Program-made: the position numbers and the translations under genes
Source: CAYRUD01 sp964427425
Lineage (GTDB): Bacteria; Chlamydiota; Chlamydiia; Chlamydiales; FEN-1388
DNA: 20,023 nucleotides
Direction: 5' to 3'
Assembly: GCA_964427425.1 (NCBI GenBank)
Contig: CAYRUD010000009.1
Coordinates: forward strand, 1-20,023
The notes under the pieces: generated by a model
What the model saw: the letters and a program-made list of their open reading frames with translations, nothing else
Databases searched by the model: none
What the model was told of the DNA's origin: nothing
Shown: in pieces, positions 6,672-11,904 of the stretch
How positions within the stretch are numbered: position 1 is the stretch's first letter
How the letters are laid out: the number at the start of each line of letters is the position of its first letter

Positions 6672-6812
6672 TCAGGCCACCATTAGGAATGTGACGAACA
6701 TCGCCCACCCCACATAATTTGTGTGTCCAAAGTGCGCAGCCACCGCTGTGGCAGTCCACATACCAATGAGCGCCACGACTTTAATTTGGTTGTTTTCAGT
6801 CATGTTTTTCAT
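6672..6812 (-). CDS. 46-residue membrane mini-protein
   Basis: Starts MKNMTENNQIKVVALIG and encodes a single long hydrophobic region (about residues 11-46), enough for one or two transmembrane helices. The ATG at 6812 directly follows the micro-ORF's stop (TAATATG), with GCGGAG upstream as a possible RBS; a second ATG is three codons in. The stop at 6672 is followed by the RBS of the next gene. Function is unknown. It is one of three very small genes in a row, and its spacing to both neighbours supports it being translated. Confidence 0.6.
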   Translation of the reverse strand: MKNMTENNQIKVVALIGMWTATAVAAHFGHTNYVGWAMFVTFLMVA

Positions 6813-6813
6813 A

Positions 6814-6882
6814 TTAGTCAAGCTCCGCCAATTTATACATCTCACCCCTGCTCGTCAATTGGAAAGTTTGATAATCTGTCAT
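6814..6882 (-). CDS. Possible 22-residue micro-protein
   Basis: An ATG at 6882 overlapping the previous gene's TGA (ATGA) opens a 22-codon frame (MTDYQTFQLTSRGEMYKLAE...) ending in TAA, which is immediately followed by the ATG of the next gene. The perfect relay of start and stop codons is the evidence. Coding content cannot be judged at this length. It may only be a translational bridge between its neighbours. Confidence 0.4.
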   Translation of the reverse strand: MTDYQTFQLTSRGEMYKLAELD

Positions 6883-7037
6883 ACCAAAATCCTCTTGGCC
6901 ACATACAAGCCAACAATCATTGATAATATCGCGGTAAGTCCTGATCCAATTACAGCCTCAACACCAAGCACTTGAAGCACAAAAGCGATGCTCGCCATGA
7001 GTAAAAAAATGAGGAAGATTTCAATAAGCAATTTCAT
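6879..7037 (-). CDS. 52-residue membrane mini-protein, leaderless
   Basis: Starts MKLLIEIFLIFLLMASIAF and contains two hydrophobic helices (about residues 2-22 and 27-48) ending in basic residues (AKRILV). The ATG at 7037 is 7 nt behind a perfect TATAAT box, so the mRNA should start at or next to the start codon; only a weak AGGA is nearby. Small two-helix proteins of this kind in phage early regions often target the host envelope or act as holins or antiholins, but nothing specific can be read here. It heads a transcription unit leading into the mini-genes and helicase. Confidence 0.65.
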   Translation of the reverse strand: MKLLIEIFLIFLLMASIAFVLQVLGVEAVIGSGLTAILSMIVGLYVAKRILV

Positions 7038-7044
7038 AATCCTA

Positions 7045-7074
7045 ATTATACCCCCGTATAATATAAATGTGCAA
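7045..7074 (-). promoter_or_regulatory. Promoter for leaderless transcription of the mini-gene/helicase unit
   Basis: On the minus strand, TTGCAC (7074-7069), 18 bp, then TATAAT (7050-7045), with GGGGG immediately before the -10 box as in the promoter at 4435-4463. The ATG at 7037 begins 7 nt after the -10 box. Confidence 0.75.
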
Positions 7075-7085
7075 GTGGGGAAAAC

Positions 7086-7373
7086 CTACATGCATAGCGT
7101 TTCTATTACTGTCTTGAGGAAAGGATCGTTCTCAGCATCCTTTTTCAAGGCAAGAACTTCTGAAACCTCGGTGAGCGCTTTCCACATTTTTTTCTTCTGT
7201 GGGTCGTCATCCTTGGTGGCAAAAATCCAGTCAAGCATTTTCTTTTTTTTAAGCTCCAGGTCGGGGATTGAAAGCTCATACCAGTTGCGCACCATTCCCG
7301 CTGGCTCTTTTGGTTTTTCAACCACAGGTTCTTTGCGTTTTTGAATGGTAGCCAAGTCCCACGGGTGAGCCAT
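7086..7373 (-). CDS. Small charged helical protein, unknown
   Basis: A 95-residue protein rich in Lys, Glu and Pro. The N-terminal third (KRKEPVVEKPKEPAG) looks disordered, and residues about 35-90 look helical (ELKKKKMLDWIF, KMWKALTEVSEVLALKKDAE). The ATG at 7373 follows the primase-helicase stop by one base (TAATATG) with GGGGAG upstream, so it is co-translated with that enzyme. An in-frame extension upstream overlaps the helicase gene and is not real. By position it could be a helicase loader or adaptor, but I see no motif for that. Confidence 0.65.
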   Translation of the reverse strand: MAHPWDLATIQKRKEPVVEKPKEPAGMVRNWYELSIPDLELKKKKMLDWIFATKDDDPQKKKMWKALTEVSEVLALKKDAENDPFLKTVIETLCM

Positions 7374-7374
7374 A

Positions 7375-8970
7375 TTACATCTCCCCAAACAGGTCTTTGG
7401 CCATGTCTGCCGTGTCCATGATCCCCGCGCCGTTTTCTTGGAACTCAATAACCACGCGCCCTTGTTTTCCCGACTTGGTTTTGCGCACCAAGATGCTTCC
7501 CATGTTGGTGTAAATCTCAGAACCCGTCTCGTCCTTTTCGTTCTCACGCACTACCAGCAGCACTTCGGTGGAGTCCTGTTTGAACGCACCAGATCCCGCA
7601 ATATCATCTTCGTGCAGCTGTGCCTTGCGACTTTGACGCTTGCGGATATGAGCCACCACCATTACGGCACACTGTTTTTGTTTGGCAAGCCCAGCGAGTT
7701 TCTTCATCGCATCGGCTTGAAGGTCTAGGGTTTTCCCAGCTGCGGTGGTGAAGTAACCAATGTGGTCAACAACCACTAGGTCAAAGCGCGGGAGTGCGCG
7801 AACCACCGCAATCAAGTCCTCAATTTTTCTGATCTGGTCTTTGCTGTACACCGAGATATTGCTGTCATCAATCAACACATCATCGTTGGTTAGCTCTGAA
7901 AATGATTTGCCCGTGCGGATGCTGGCCAAGTAATCAACTACTGTGTTCTCAGGTTCAAGCGCAAAGTACAAAATCTTTTTCCCCTGCGCCGAAACGCGGT
8001 GTGCAAAGTTTAAGCAGATGGTGGTTTTTCCCACGTTGGTGTCCCCAGACAGCGTGTATAAGTGGCCAGGGATAAACCCCCGAATAAGTTCATCCAGTTT
8101 GGGGTAGCCCGTGCTTGGTGCAATCTTTTCCAAGTCCCGCTCTATGACACGCCTCATGGCCACCTCGCCCAGACTCATGGGTTGAACCACCCCCTGTGTC
8201 GGAGCTGCAACACCGTTGGCTCGGGCAATCATTTCTGCTCGCTTCACACTTTCAAACGTGCGCTTGAGTTCATCTTCGGGAAGTGGTGGGTCGCACTTCT
8301 CCATGTTCCACTGCCTGAGACTTCCCCACGCTGCCATGTCCCACAAGTTGATGTCGATTTTTTGAAGCAGTGAACCAGCCACCCGTGCTGCGGTATCGTT
8401 GCGCCCACCCTCAGAAACTTTTGGGTAGGGGTTCTCCATGCTGGGGTCGAAGTCAAGGGGGGTGTGAACTTTTTTGTGCAGCATTTTTGCAACGCTGTCT
8501 GGCATTTCACTCAGGAACATTGGGTGAGAGCGCGTCTCAAACTCATACTTCTTTTCACCATAAGCGCTAGGTGGTAACACCACATATCCACCGTCCCCCC
8601 TAAAGTCTATCGGCATCCCGTCCATACGCACCGTATTTCTCAGTGCCTCAGTCCACCTATAGAAGTAGTGTCGTCCACCACTAAAAGCCGATTTCACCAC
8701 TATGGGCGAGGTCAGCTTGATAGGATCATCAACATCGTCCACATCCACAACTACCACGCGGGACACTTCACCAGTGGCTAAGCCAATTCCCATAGGCTTG
8801 AGCTTCATCCACTCTTCAACTTCTTCACCTGTGGCCAATTCAGACTGGTATTTTTTCCAAGCAACCAGTGGTTTTTTTTCAATCTTGCCAGATGCGTTTC
8901 GGGAAAAGGTAACGGGGAACACTGACCACCCCAGCCCCAAGTATTCAAGAAAGGTTTCTTTGGCAATCAT
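7375..8970 (-). CDS. PrimPol-type primase fused to RecA/DnaB-like helicase
   Basis: A 531-residue replication protein in three parts. Residues 1-160 are an archaeo-eukaryotic primase-polymerase domain: Asp76-Val-Asp78 (VVVDVDD), the SGGRHYF motif with His101, and Asp122 in the FRGDGGYVVLPPS segment. Residues about 185-245 match a primase C-terminal helical domain (EGGRNDTAARVAGSLL...PEDELKRTFESV). Residues about 280-531 form a RecA-like ATPase with Walker A GDTNVGKT (308-315) and Walker B LVVVDHIG (about 399-406). Together they would prime and unwind DNA at the fork. The start overlaps the initiator's stop as ATGA. No DNA polymerase is visible, so the phage presumably recruits the host enzyme or encodes one elsewhere. 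Confidence 0.93.
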   Translation of the reverse strand: MIAKETFLEYLGLGWSVFPVTFSRNASGKIEKKPLVAWKKYQSELATGEEVEEWMKLKPMGIGLATGEVSRVVVVDVDDVDDPIKLTSPIVVKSAFSGGRHYFYRWTEALRNTVRMDGMPIDFRGDGGYVVLPPSAYGEKKYEFETRSHPMFLSEMPDSVAKMLHKKVHTPLDFDPSMENPYPKVSEGGRNDTAARVAGSLLQKIDINLWDMAAWGSLRQWNMEKCDPPLPEDELKRTFESVKRAEMIARANGVAAPTQGVVQPMSLGEVAMRRVIERDLEKIAPSTGYPKLDELIRGFIPGHLYTLSGDTNVGKTTICLNFAHRVSAQGKKILYFALEPENTVVDYLASIRTGKSFSELTNDDVLIDDSNISVYSKDQIRKIEDLIAVVRALPRFDLVVVDHIGYFTTAAGKTLDLQADAMKKLAGLAKQKQCAVMVVAHIRKRQSRKAQLHEDDIAGSGAFKQDSTEVLLVVRENEKDETGSEIYTNMGSILVRKTKSGKQGRVVIEFQENGAGIMDTADMAKDLFGEM

Positions 8971-9659
8971 TGTTGTCCTTCCTTGAGCGCATCACGGAAC
9001 CGTAGTACCTGTGGGTCATCTGTTTCAAAATTAAGGAGCTGCCCGATAACATCGAGATCAGCTCCCTTGGAGTCTCGCTTTTTGAAGAGGAGTTGTGGGG
9101 TGAGTTTGTCTCCCCAGAACTGGTGCTTTTGGTGTGAGCCAATGGCCACTTTGATTTCCTTCTCTGAGTAAATACCACACCAGTAATTGAACAACTCCGC
9201 GCTCACCGATTGGGGCTTGAACTTTTTACCATAGCGTTTGTTCCACCACTCAATCAATGCTTCCCGCGTAAACCCATTTGTTATAGGACGTTGCTCTGTA
9301 TGTGTATTTTTTATTTTATTATCTTGGTATTTATACGCGACACTTTTGTCTAGGGGGGGTACGACATTTGTGTCTATGGTAGACAAAAGTGGCGTTCGGA
9401 TAAGGCGATCAGTTTTCCAGCGCCCGCGTTCATCTTGGGTGCGGTTGATGGTGATTTCAAAAACTCCCGCCTTTACCAGACGGGAGATGATACGAGAGAT
9501 ACTGCGCGCATTGGTTCCTACCTCGTTGGCGATGAACGCATTTTTGGCATGGCAGAAACCATTCTTCTTGGTAAGTCCTAAGATCACACCAGCCACATAC
9601 TTGTCTGTGATGTTGAGGTCTTTTCGGTTGGCCAGTTGTTCAGGGATGTGGACGAACAT
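8967..9659 (-). CDS. Replication initiator, winged-helix/DnaD-like
   Basis: A 230-residue protein (231 if the GTG just upstream is used). Residues about 1-75 form a winged-helix domain of the HTH_36 kind (DKYVAGVILGLTKKNGF...IANEVGTNARSISRIISRLVKAG). A polar linker covers about 80-118, and the C-terminal half (EALIEWWNKRYGKKF...LTPQLLFKK) resembles the C-terminal domains of phage DnaD-like initiators. Such proteins bind origin DNA and load the helicase, and the PrimPol-helicase gene follows immediately (ATGA overlap). The DNA coding for the linker holds three copies of a 12-bp repeat next to an AT-rich tract, a probable origin. The start overlaps the HNH stop as TGATG. Confidence 0.8.
   Translation of the reverse strand: MFVHIPEQLANRKDLNITDKYVAGVILGLTKKNGFCHAKNAFIANEVGTNARSISRIISRLVKAGVFEITINRTQDERGRWKTDRLIRTPLLSTIDTNVVPPLDKSVAYKYQDNKIKNTHTEQRPITNGFTREALIEWWNKRYGKKFKPQSVSAELFNYWCGIYSEKEIKVAIGSHQKHQFWGDKLTPQLLFKKRDSKGADLDVIGQLLNFETDDPQVLRFRDALKEGQQ
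9297..9391. other. Candidate replication origin: iterons plus AT-rich tract inside the initiator gene
   Basis: Three copies of a 12-bp motif: CACTTTTGTCTA (9341-9352), CATTTGTGTCTA (9365-9376, 10 of 12) and the perfect inverse TAGACAAAAGTG (9380-9391). The two direct copies are 24 bp apart. They adjoin a stretch (9301-9336) that is 30 of 36 A/T. In lambda the origin lies inside gene O, with iterons followed by an AT-rich tract in the gene's reading direction; the same order is seen here. Confidence 0.6.
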
Positions 9660-10033
9660 CACAACCCTCTCTTTTTGGCTTCTTTGATAATTGAGCTTGT
9701 TAGTTCTGGAAAATTTTTTGCGATATTGAATGCGTGTTTTTTAGGCACTCCATGTTTCACAAGCTTAACCAGTCGGATAAGAATTTTTTTTCTTGGAAAT
9801 TCTTTTAGAGAAAACATGTTGTGCCAATGTCTATGACAACTTGAGCAAAGAGTAAAGAGATCAAGCTTAGGGCGTTCTCTTCCCAAAATTGTTTTGCTTC
9901 CATCAGAATATCTCCCGTGGTGTACGTGGAGATTTTTCTCTGATTTACAAATCTGACACACAGACTTTCTTTTAAGTTGTGATTCTCTGGTTTTTTTCCA
10001 GTGTGATGATTGTAAATAGTCTTTGTAAGCCAT
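9659..10033 (-). CDS. HNH endonuclease
   Basis: A 124-residue protein with a zinc-stabilised HNH core: Cys26-x2-Cys29, the LHVHHG motif (His36, His38, His39), Cys63-x2-Cys66-His67 and His71 (CSSCHRHWHN). The N-terminus (YKDYLQSSHWKKTRESQL) is typical of phage HNH nucleases that nick or cut DNA, either in packaging or as free-standing homing enzymes. The basic C-terminal tail is unrecognised. The gene is visibly more AT-rich than its neighbours, which hints at separate acquisition. Its ATG has no Shine-Dalgarno sequence and directly follows a run of seven T residues that closes a long inverted repeat. Its stop overlaps the initiator start. Confidence 0.87.
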   Translation of the reverse strand: MAYKDYLQSSHWKKTRESQLKRKSVCQICKSEKNLHVHHGRYSDGSKTILGRERPKLDLFTLCSSCHRHWHNMFSLKEFPRKKILIRLVKLVKHGVPKKHAFNIAKNFPELTSSIIKEAKKRGL

Positions 10034-10034
10034 A

Positions 10035-10152
10035 AAAAAACCGTCTTTTTGTTAGCAAGGTTTGATAAAATCAAAACTTTTTAGCAAGCATGACCTTGCC
10101 AACAAAAAAACGGCTTTTTGATTTTATCACTCAGACCACCCTGCTTGCTAAA
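10035..10152. repeat. Three interlocked inverted repeats in the HNH leader
   Basis: Arms A (10035-10061) and A' (10093-10119) are complementary at 24 of 27 positions. B (10064-10076) and B' (10116-10128) match 13 of 13. C (10080-10090) and C' (10142-10152) match 11 of 11. The order on the plus strand is A-B-C-A'-B'-C', so the pairings cross and cannot all form as simple hairpins. The motif TT(A/G)GCAAG occurs four times, twice on each strand. Read leftwards, A'/A followed by seven T residues would act as a terminator just before the HNH start codon. Confidence 0.8.
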
Positions 10153-10160
10153 TTAGGGCT

Positions 10161-10176
10161 GTTGGGTACTCCCAAC
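10161..10176. repeat. Perfect short hairpin in the leftward leader
   Basis: GTTGGG-TACT-CCCAAC, a 6-bp perfect inverted repeat with a 4-nt loop. Confidence 0.55.
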
Positions 10177-10190
10177 TACTCTTGTTTAAT

Positions 10191-10216
10191 GTCGTAGTCT
10201 GAACCTTTCGGACGAC
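10191..10216. repeat. Hairpin near the predicted 5' end of the leftward transcript
   Basis: GTCTGAA (10197-10203) and TTCGGAC (10207-10213) pair over 7 positions with one G-T, loop CCT, flanked by GTC (10191-10193) and GAC (10214-10216). It lies about 6 nt inside the leader predicted from the promoter at 10229-10256. Confidence 0.45.
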
Positions 10217-10228
10217 AGCAATAACTAC

Positions 10229-10256
10229 ACTATCACGGGGGGTGTAATGGTGTCAA
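10229..10256 (-). promoter_or_regulatory. Promoter of the leftward replication operon
   Basis: On the minus strand, a perfect TTGACA (10256-10251), 16 bp, then GATAGT (10234-10229; 4 of 6). The transcript would start near 10222, giving a leader of about 190 nt before the HNH ATG. A short inverted repeat (CAACA/TGTTG, 10254-10268) overlaps the -35 box and could be an operator. Confidence 0.5.
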
Positions 10257-10405
10257 CAGTAATTGTTGTACTCGAAGAAAAACGAGCCACGCCAGCTCAG
10301 ACATTCAACTTCGGAACTCTAGCGTGGGGTCGCCCGTTTGTGGTTGCAGTTTACCAGCTTGACTTTCATTTTGGAAGTTGCTATTTTTATTACACGCCGT
10401 TATAA
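10247..10405 (+). CDS. Possible 52-residue ORF in the divergent control region
   Basis: An ATG at 10247, preceded by CGGGGGGTGTA, opens a 52-codon frame ending in TAA at 10405. The product starts MVSTVIVVLEEKRATP and has aromatic-rich later parts, with no recognised motif. The strong promoter for the gene at 10442 lies at the end of this frame, and a hairpin (10287-10327) lies inside it. There is no clear promoter of its own. It is more likely a chance frame or a leader ORF than a stable protein. Confidence 0.2.
   Translation: MVSTVIVVLEEKRATPAQTFNFGTLAWGRPFVVAVYQLDFHFGSCYFYYTPL
10287..10327. repeat. Inverted repeat upstream of the rightward promoter
   Basis: CCACGC (10287-10292) pairs with GCGTGG (10322-10327) around a 29-nt loop. 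It lies about 50 bp upstream of the -35 box at 10378. No function is evident. Confidence 0.35.
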
Positions 10406-10406
10406 T
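10378..10406 (+). promoter_or_regulatory. Strong promoter of the rightward ssb operon
   Basis: TTGCTA (10378-10383), 17 bp, then a perfect TATAAT (10401-10406). The transcript would start near 10413, about 29 nt before the ATG at 10442, which has an AAAGGAGG binding site at 10429-10436. It is the best-formed promoter plus RBS combination in the window. Confidence 0.8.
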
Positions 10407-10441
10407 AACAAAGTATTAAAAACTAATCAAAGGAGGACATC

Positions 10442-11005
10442 ATGGCAAATGATGCTTGGGTTCCAGAGGACTATTCCGTACCAACGGGAGGTTCACCATT
10501 TATGAAGTTCGAGGATGGGGACAATGTTGTTCGCATCATGTCGAAACCAACCTTCGGTTGGGAGCTGTGGATTGATAATAAACCACTGCGCCGAAAAGAC
10601 AAAACTGAGTTCACTAAAGAAGAGTTAGCCAAAGCTGACATCAACTCTTTCTCTGGTGAGCGCTCACGCCCTCAACACTTCTGGGCGCTGCCTGTTTGGA
10701 ACTATGCTGCCAAAGCAATCCAACTTTTGCAGATCAATCAAAGTTCTATTCAGTCTCAACTGCTCGGACTTGTTCGCAACCCCAAATGGGGAGCGCTGGA
10801 CAAGTATGACGTGAACATCCTCAAAGGGAAGCAGGGTCAACAGACCAAGTACACCGTCCAACCAGAGCCACCTACTGCACTTGACGCTGAGATTGCTGAG
10901 GCTTGGAAGAGTGTCACTCTTCACATGGATGAATACTTCACTGGTGGTCGCCCACTAGAGTTCAACGGTGAAGCTGTGTCAGCTGACGAAATTATTGGAG
11001 AATAA
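10442..11005 (+). CDS. Probable single-stranded DNA-binding protein
   Basis: A 187-residue protein. The N-terminal segment VPTGGSPFMKFEDGDNVVRIMSKPTFGWELW, followed by KPLRR, resembles the beginning of uncharacterised phage SSB (gp32/gp2.5-like) proteins that open with an OB-fold. Basic and aromatic residues alternate through the middle (QTKYTVQPEPP). The C-terminus (EAVSADEIIGE) is acidic, as SSB tails that recruit partner proteins usually are. It is first in an operon with a very strong promoter and RBS, consistent with an abundant protein, and the operon also contains an exonuclease. I recall the N-terminal pattern from phage annotations but cannot confirm it by alignment. A GC-rich hairpin follows the stop codon. 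Confidence 0.6.
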   Translation: MANDAWVPEDYSVPTGGSPFMKFEDGDNVVRIMSKPTFGWELWIDNKPLRRKDKTEFTKEELAKADINSFSGERSRPQHFWALPVWNYAAKAIQLLQINQSSIQSQLLGLVRNPKWGALDKYDVNILKGKQGQQTKYTVQPEPPTALDAEIAEAWKSVTLHMDEYFTGGRPLEFNGEAVSADEIIGE

Positions 11006-11011
11006 CCACTT

Positions 11012-11056
11012 ACTCCCGTAGGGTGTGTTTCAAACGAGATGCGCCCTACGGGGAGT
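11012..11056 (+). promoter_or_regulatory. Stable GC-rich hairpin between the SSB-like gene and the next gene
   Basis: ACTCCCGTAGGG (11012-11023) pairs with CCCTACGGGGAGT (11044-11056): 12 bp with one bulged G and a 20-nt loop containing GTTTCAAAC. No U tract follows, so it is not a standard intrinsic terminator. The next gene's RBS (AAAGGA) begins 3 nt after the stem. It may stabilise the ssb mRNA, be a processing site, or regulate translation downstream. Confidence 0.7.
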
Positions 11057-11067
11057 TGAAAGGAACT

Positions 11068-11319
11068 ATGATCGAAAAAAAATCATTACTCAAAACCGCA
11101 ATTGAGATGCGCAACAAATATCAGGCTCGCTTGATTGAGAACATGGCCAACACTAAGTATTTCTTTATGAGAAAAGAAGCTGCCAAGCCTGACACTCAAG
11201 AGCGCATTGATGCTATCAAAAGTCTGGAAGATGCCGAGCAAAGTGTGAAGAACGACACCATGCTCATGGAAGCATTTGACCAGGTGATTACAGAACTTAT
11301 GGAAGGAAAGGCAAACTAA
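11068..11319 (+). CDS. Small helical protein, unknown
   Basis: An 83-residue, highly charged protein predicted to be almost entirely helical (KKSLLKTAIEMRNKYQARL, DAIKSLEDAEQSVKND, MEAFDQVITELMEG). The ATG at 11068 is preceded by AAAGGAACT. An in-frame GTG 15 codons upstream lies in the hairpin and is unlikely to be used. The stop is separated from the next ATG by one base, so the two are coupled. It has no motif I recognise. Its position between the SSB-like protein and a probable anti-CBASS protein suggests an early accessory function. Confidence 0.65.
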   Translation: MIEKKSLLKTAIEMRNKYQARLIENMANTKYFFMRKEAAKPDTQERIDAIKSLEDAEQSVKNDTMLMEAFDQVITELMEGKAN

Positions 11320-11320
11320 T

Positions 11321-11530
11321 ATGCACGAAGATACAGAAAAAGACGTACTCGAAAGAGCTTTTCAAAAAATGTATGAGGCTTTTGGTGAGTTGAAAAACGA
11401 CCTGGTAAAACCAGATCGCCACACCTCAATCGTTAAAACCAAGCTGGAAGAAGCGATGATGTGGCTTAACAAGAACCGCGCCTCAAAAGGTTACTTTGAA
11501 AAGAAATTAGACACACATGTGGAAGGATAA
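11321..11530 (+). CDS. Probable Acb2/Tad1-type cyclic-nucleotide sponge (anti-CBASS)
   Basis: A 69-residue protein of two helices joined by a short loop. The segment RHTSIVKTKLEEAMMWLNKNRASKG matches, in order and spacing, the conserved C-terminal hairpin of the Acb2/Tad1 hairpin family (pattern R..S...TKLEEA.MW.N), including T4 Vs.4-like proteins as I recall them. Acb2 proteins form oligomers that sequester cyclic di- and trinucleotides, blocking CBASS and similar defences. The protein is slightly shorter than typical Acb2. The neighbours do not specify its role beyond early expression with the SSB-like gene. Many members of this fold are untested, so cyclic-nucleotide binding here is inference. 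Confidence 0.6.
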   Translation: MHEDTEKDVLERAFQKMYEAFGELKNDLVKPDRHTSIVKTKLEEAMMWLNKNRASKGYFEKKLDTHVEG

Positions 11531-11532
11531 TT

Positions 11533-11895
11533 ATGTACAACGAAGATCAGATTGATGCTCGCGCCGAAACCTATAAAGAGGACAGACTTATTGCCCGAGG
11601 TGGAAGTGGAAGTGGCGGAAACGTACCAGCTGGTGCGCTTGCTAAGGATGCTCCGCTCAAACGAGCGCTCAGAACAACTGAGAAGTTACTCCAAACTCTT
11701 GGAGCTGAGCTTGATAGCTTGCAAGCACAGGTTGCGCCACTCACTTCCCCAGGAGTTGAGAGTGAGAAAATGGCTGAGCAAACTGTCCCTCATGTTGGCG
11801 ACTCATCCATTGTTCGTGGTGTGGTTGACTTCAACAACATCATTGAAGAATACATTAAGAAAATTGCCCGACTGCGTGGCAACTTGGAAATCTAA
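11533..11895 (+). CDS. Phage protein with central coiled coil, unknown
   Basis: A 120-residue protein. The N-terminus is charged, followed by a Gly/Ser-rich flexible stretch (GGSGSGG, about residues 23-29). A heptad-like helix spans about 40-67 (KRALRTTEKLLQTLGAELDSLQAQV), and a second helix lies at the C-terminus (FNNIIEEYIKKIARLRGNL). The ATG at 11533 follows the previous stop by two bases. I recognise no family. It may be a scaffold or oligomeric adaptor of the recombination operon, but this is unsupported beyond context. Confidence 0.6.
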   Translation: MYNEDQIDARAETYKEDRLIARGGSGSGGNVPAGALAKDAPLKRALRTTEKLLQTLGAELDSLQAQVAPLTSPGVESEKMAEQTVPHVGDSSIVRGVVDFNNIIEEYIKKIARLRGNLEI

Positions 11896-11904
11896 AGGAG
11901 CATT

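Noticed and set aside
6664..6759. 32-codon N-terminal extension of the 155-residue conserved protein
   Set aside because: It overlaps the 46-residue membrane gene in another frame, and the ATG at 6663 has its own RBS.
7374..7547. N-terminal extension of the 95-residue protein into the primase-helicase gene
   Set aside because: The extension is out of frame with a strongly supported enzyme and has no RBS; the ATG at 7373 is coupled to the enzyme's stop.
11508..11519. TAGACACACATG, 11 of 12 identical to one origin iteron
   Set aside because: Isolated, inside a coding region and without an AT-rich neighbour; most likely coincidence.
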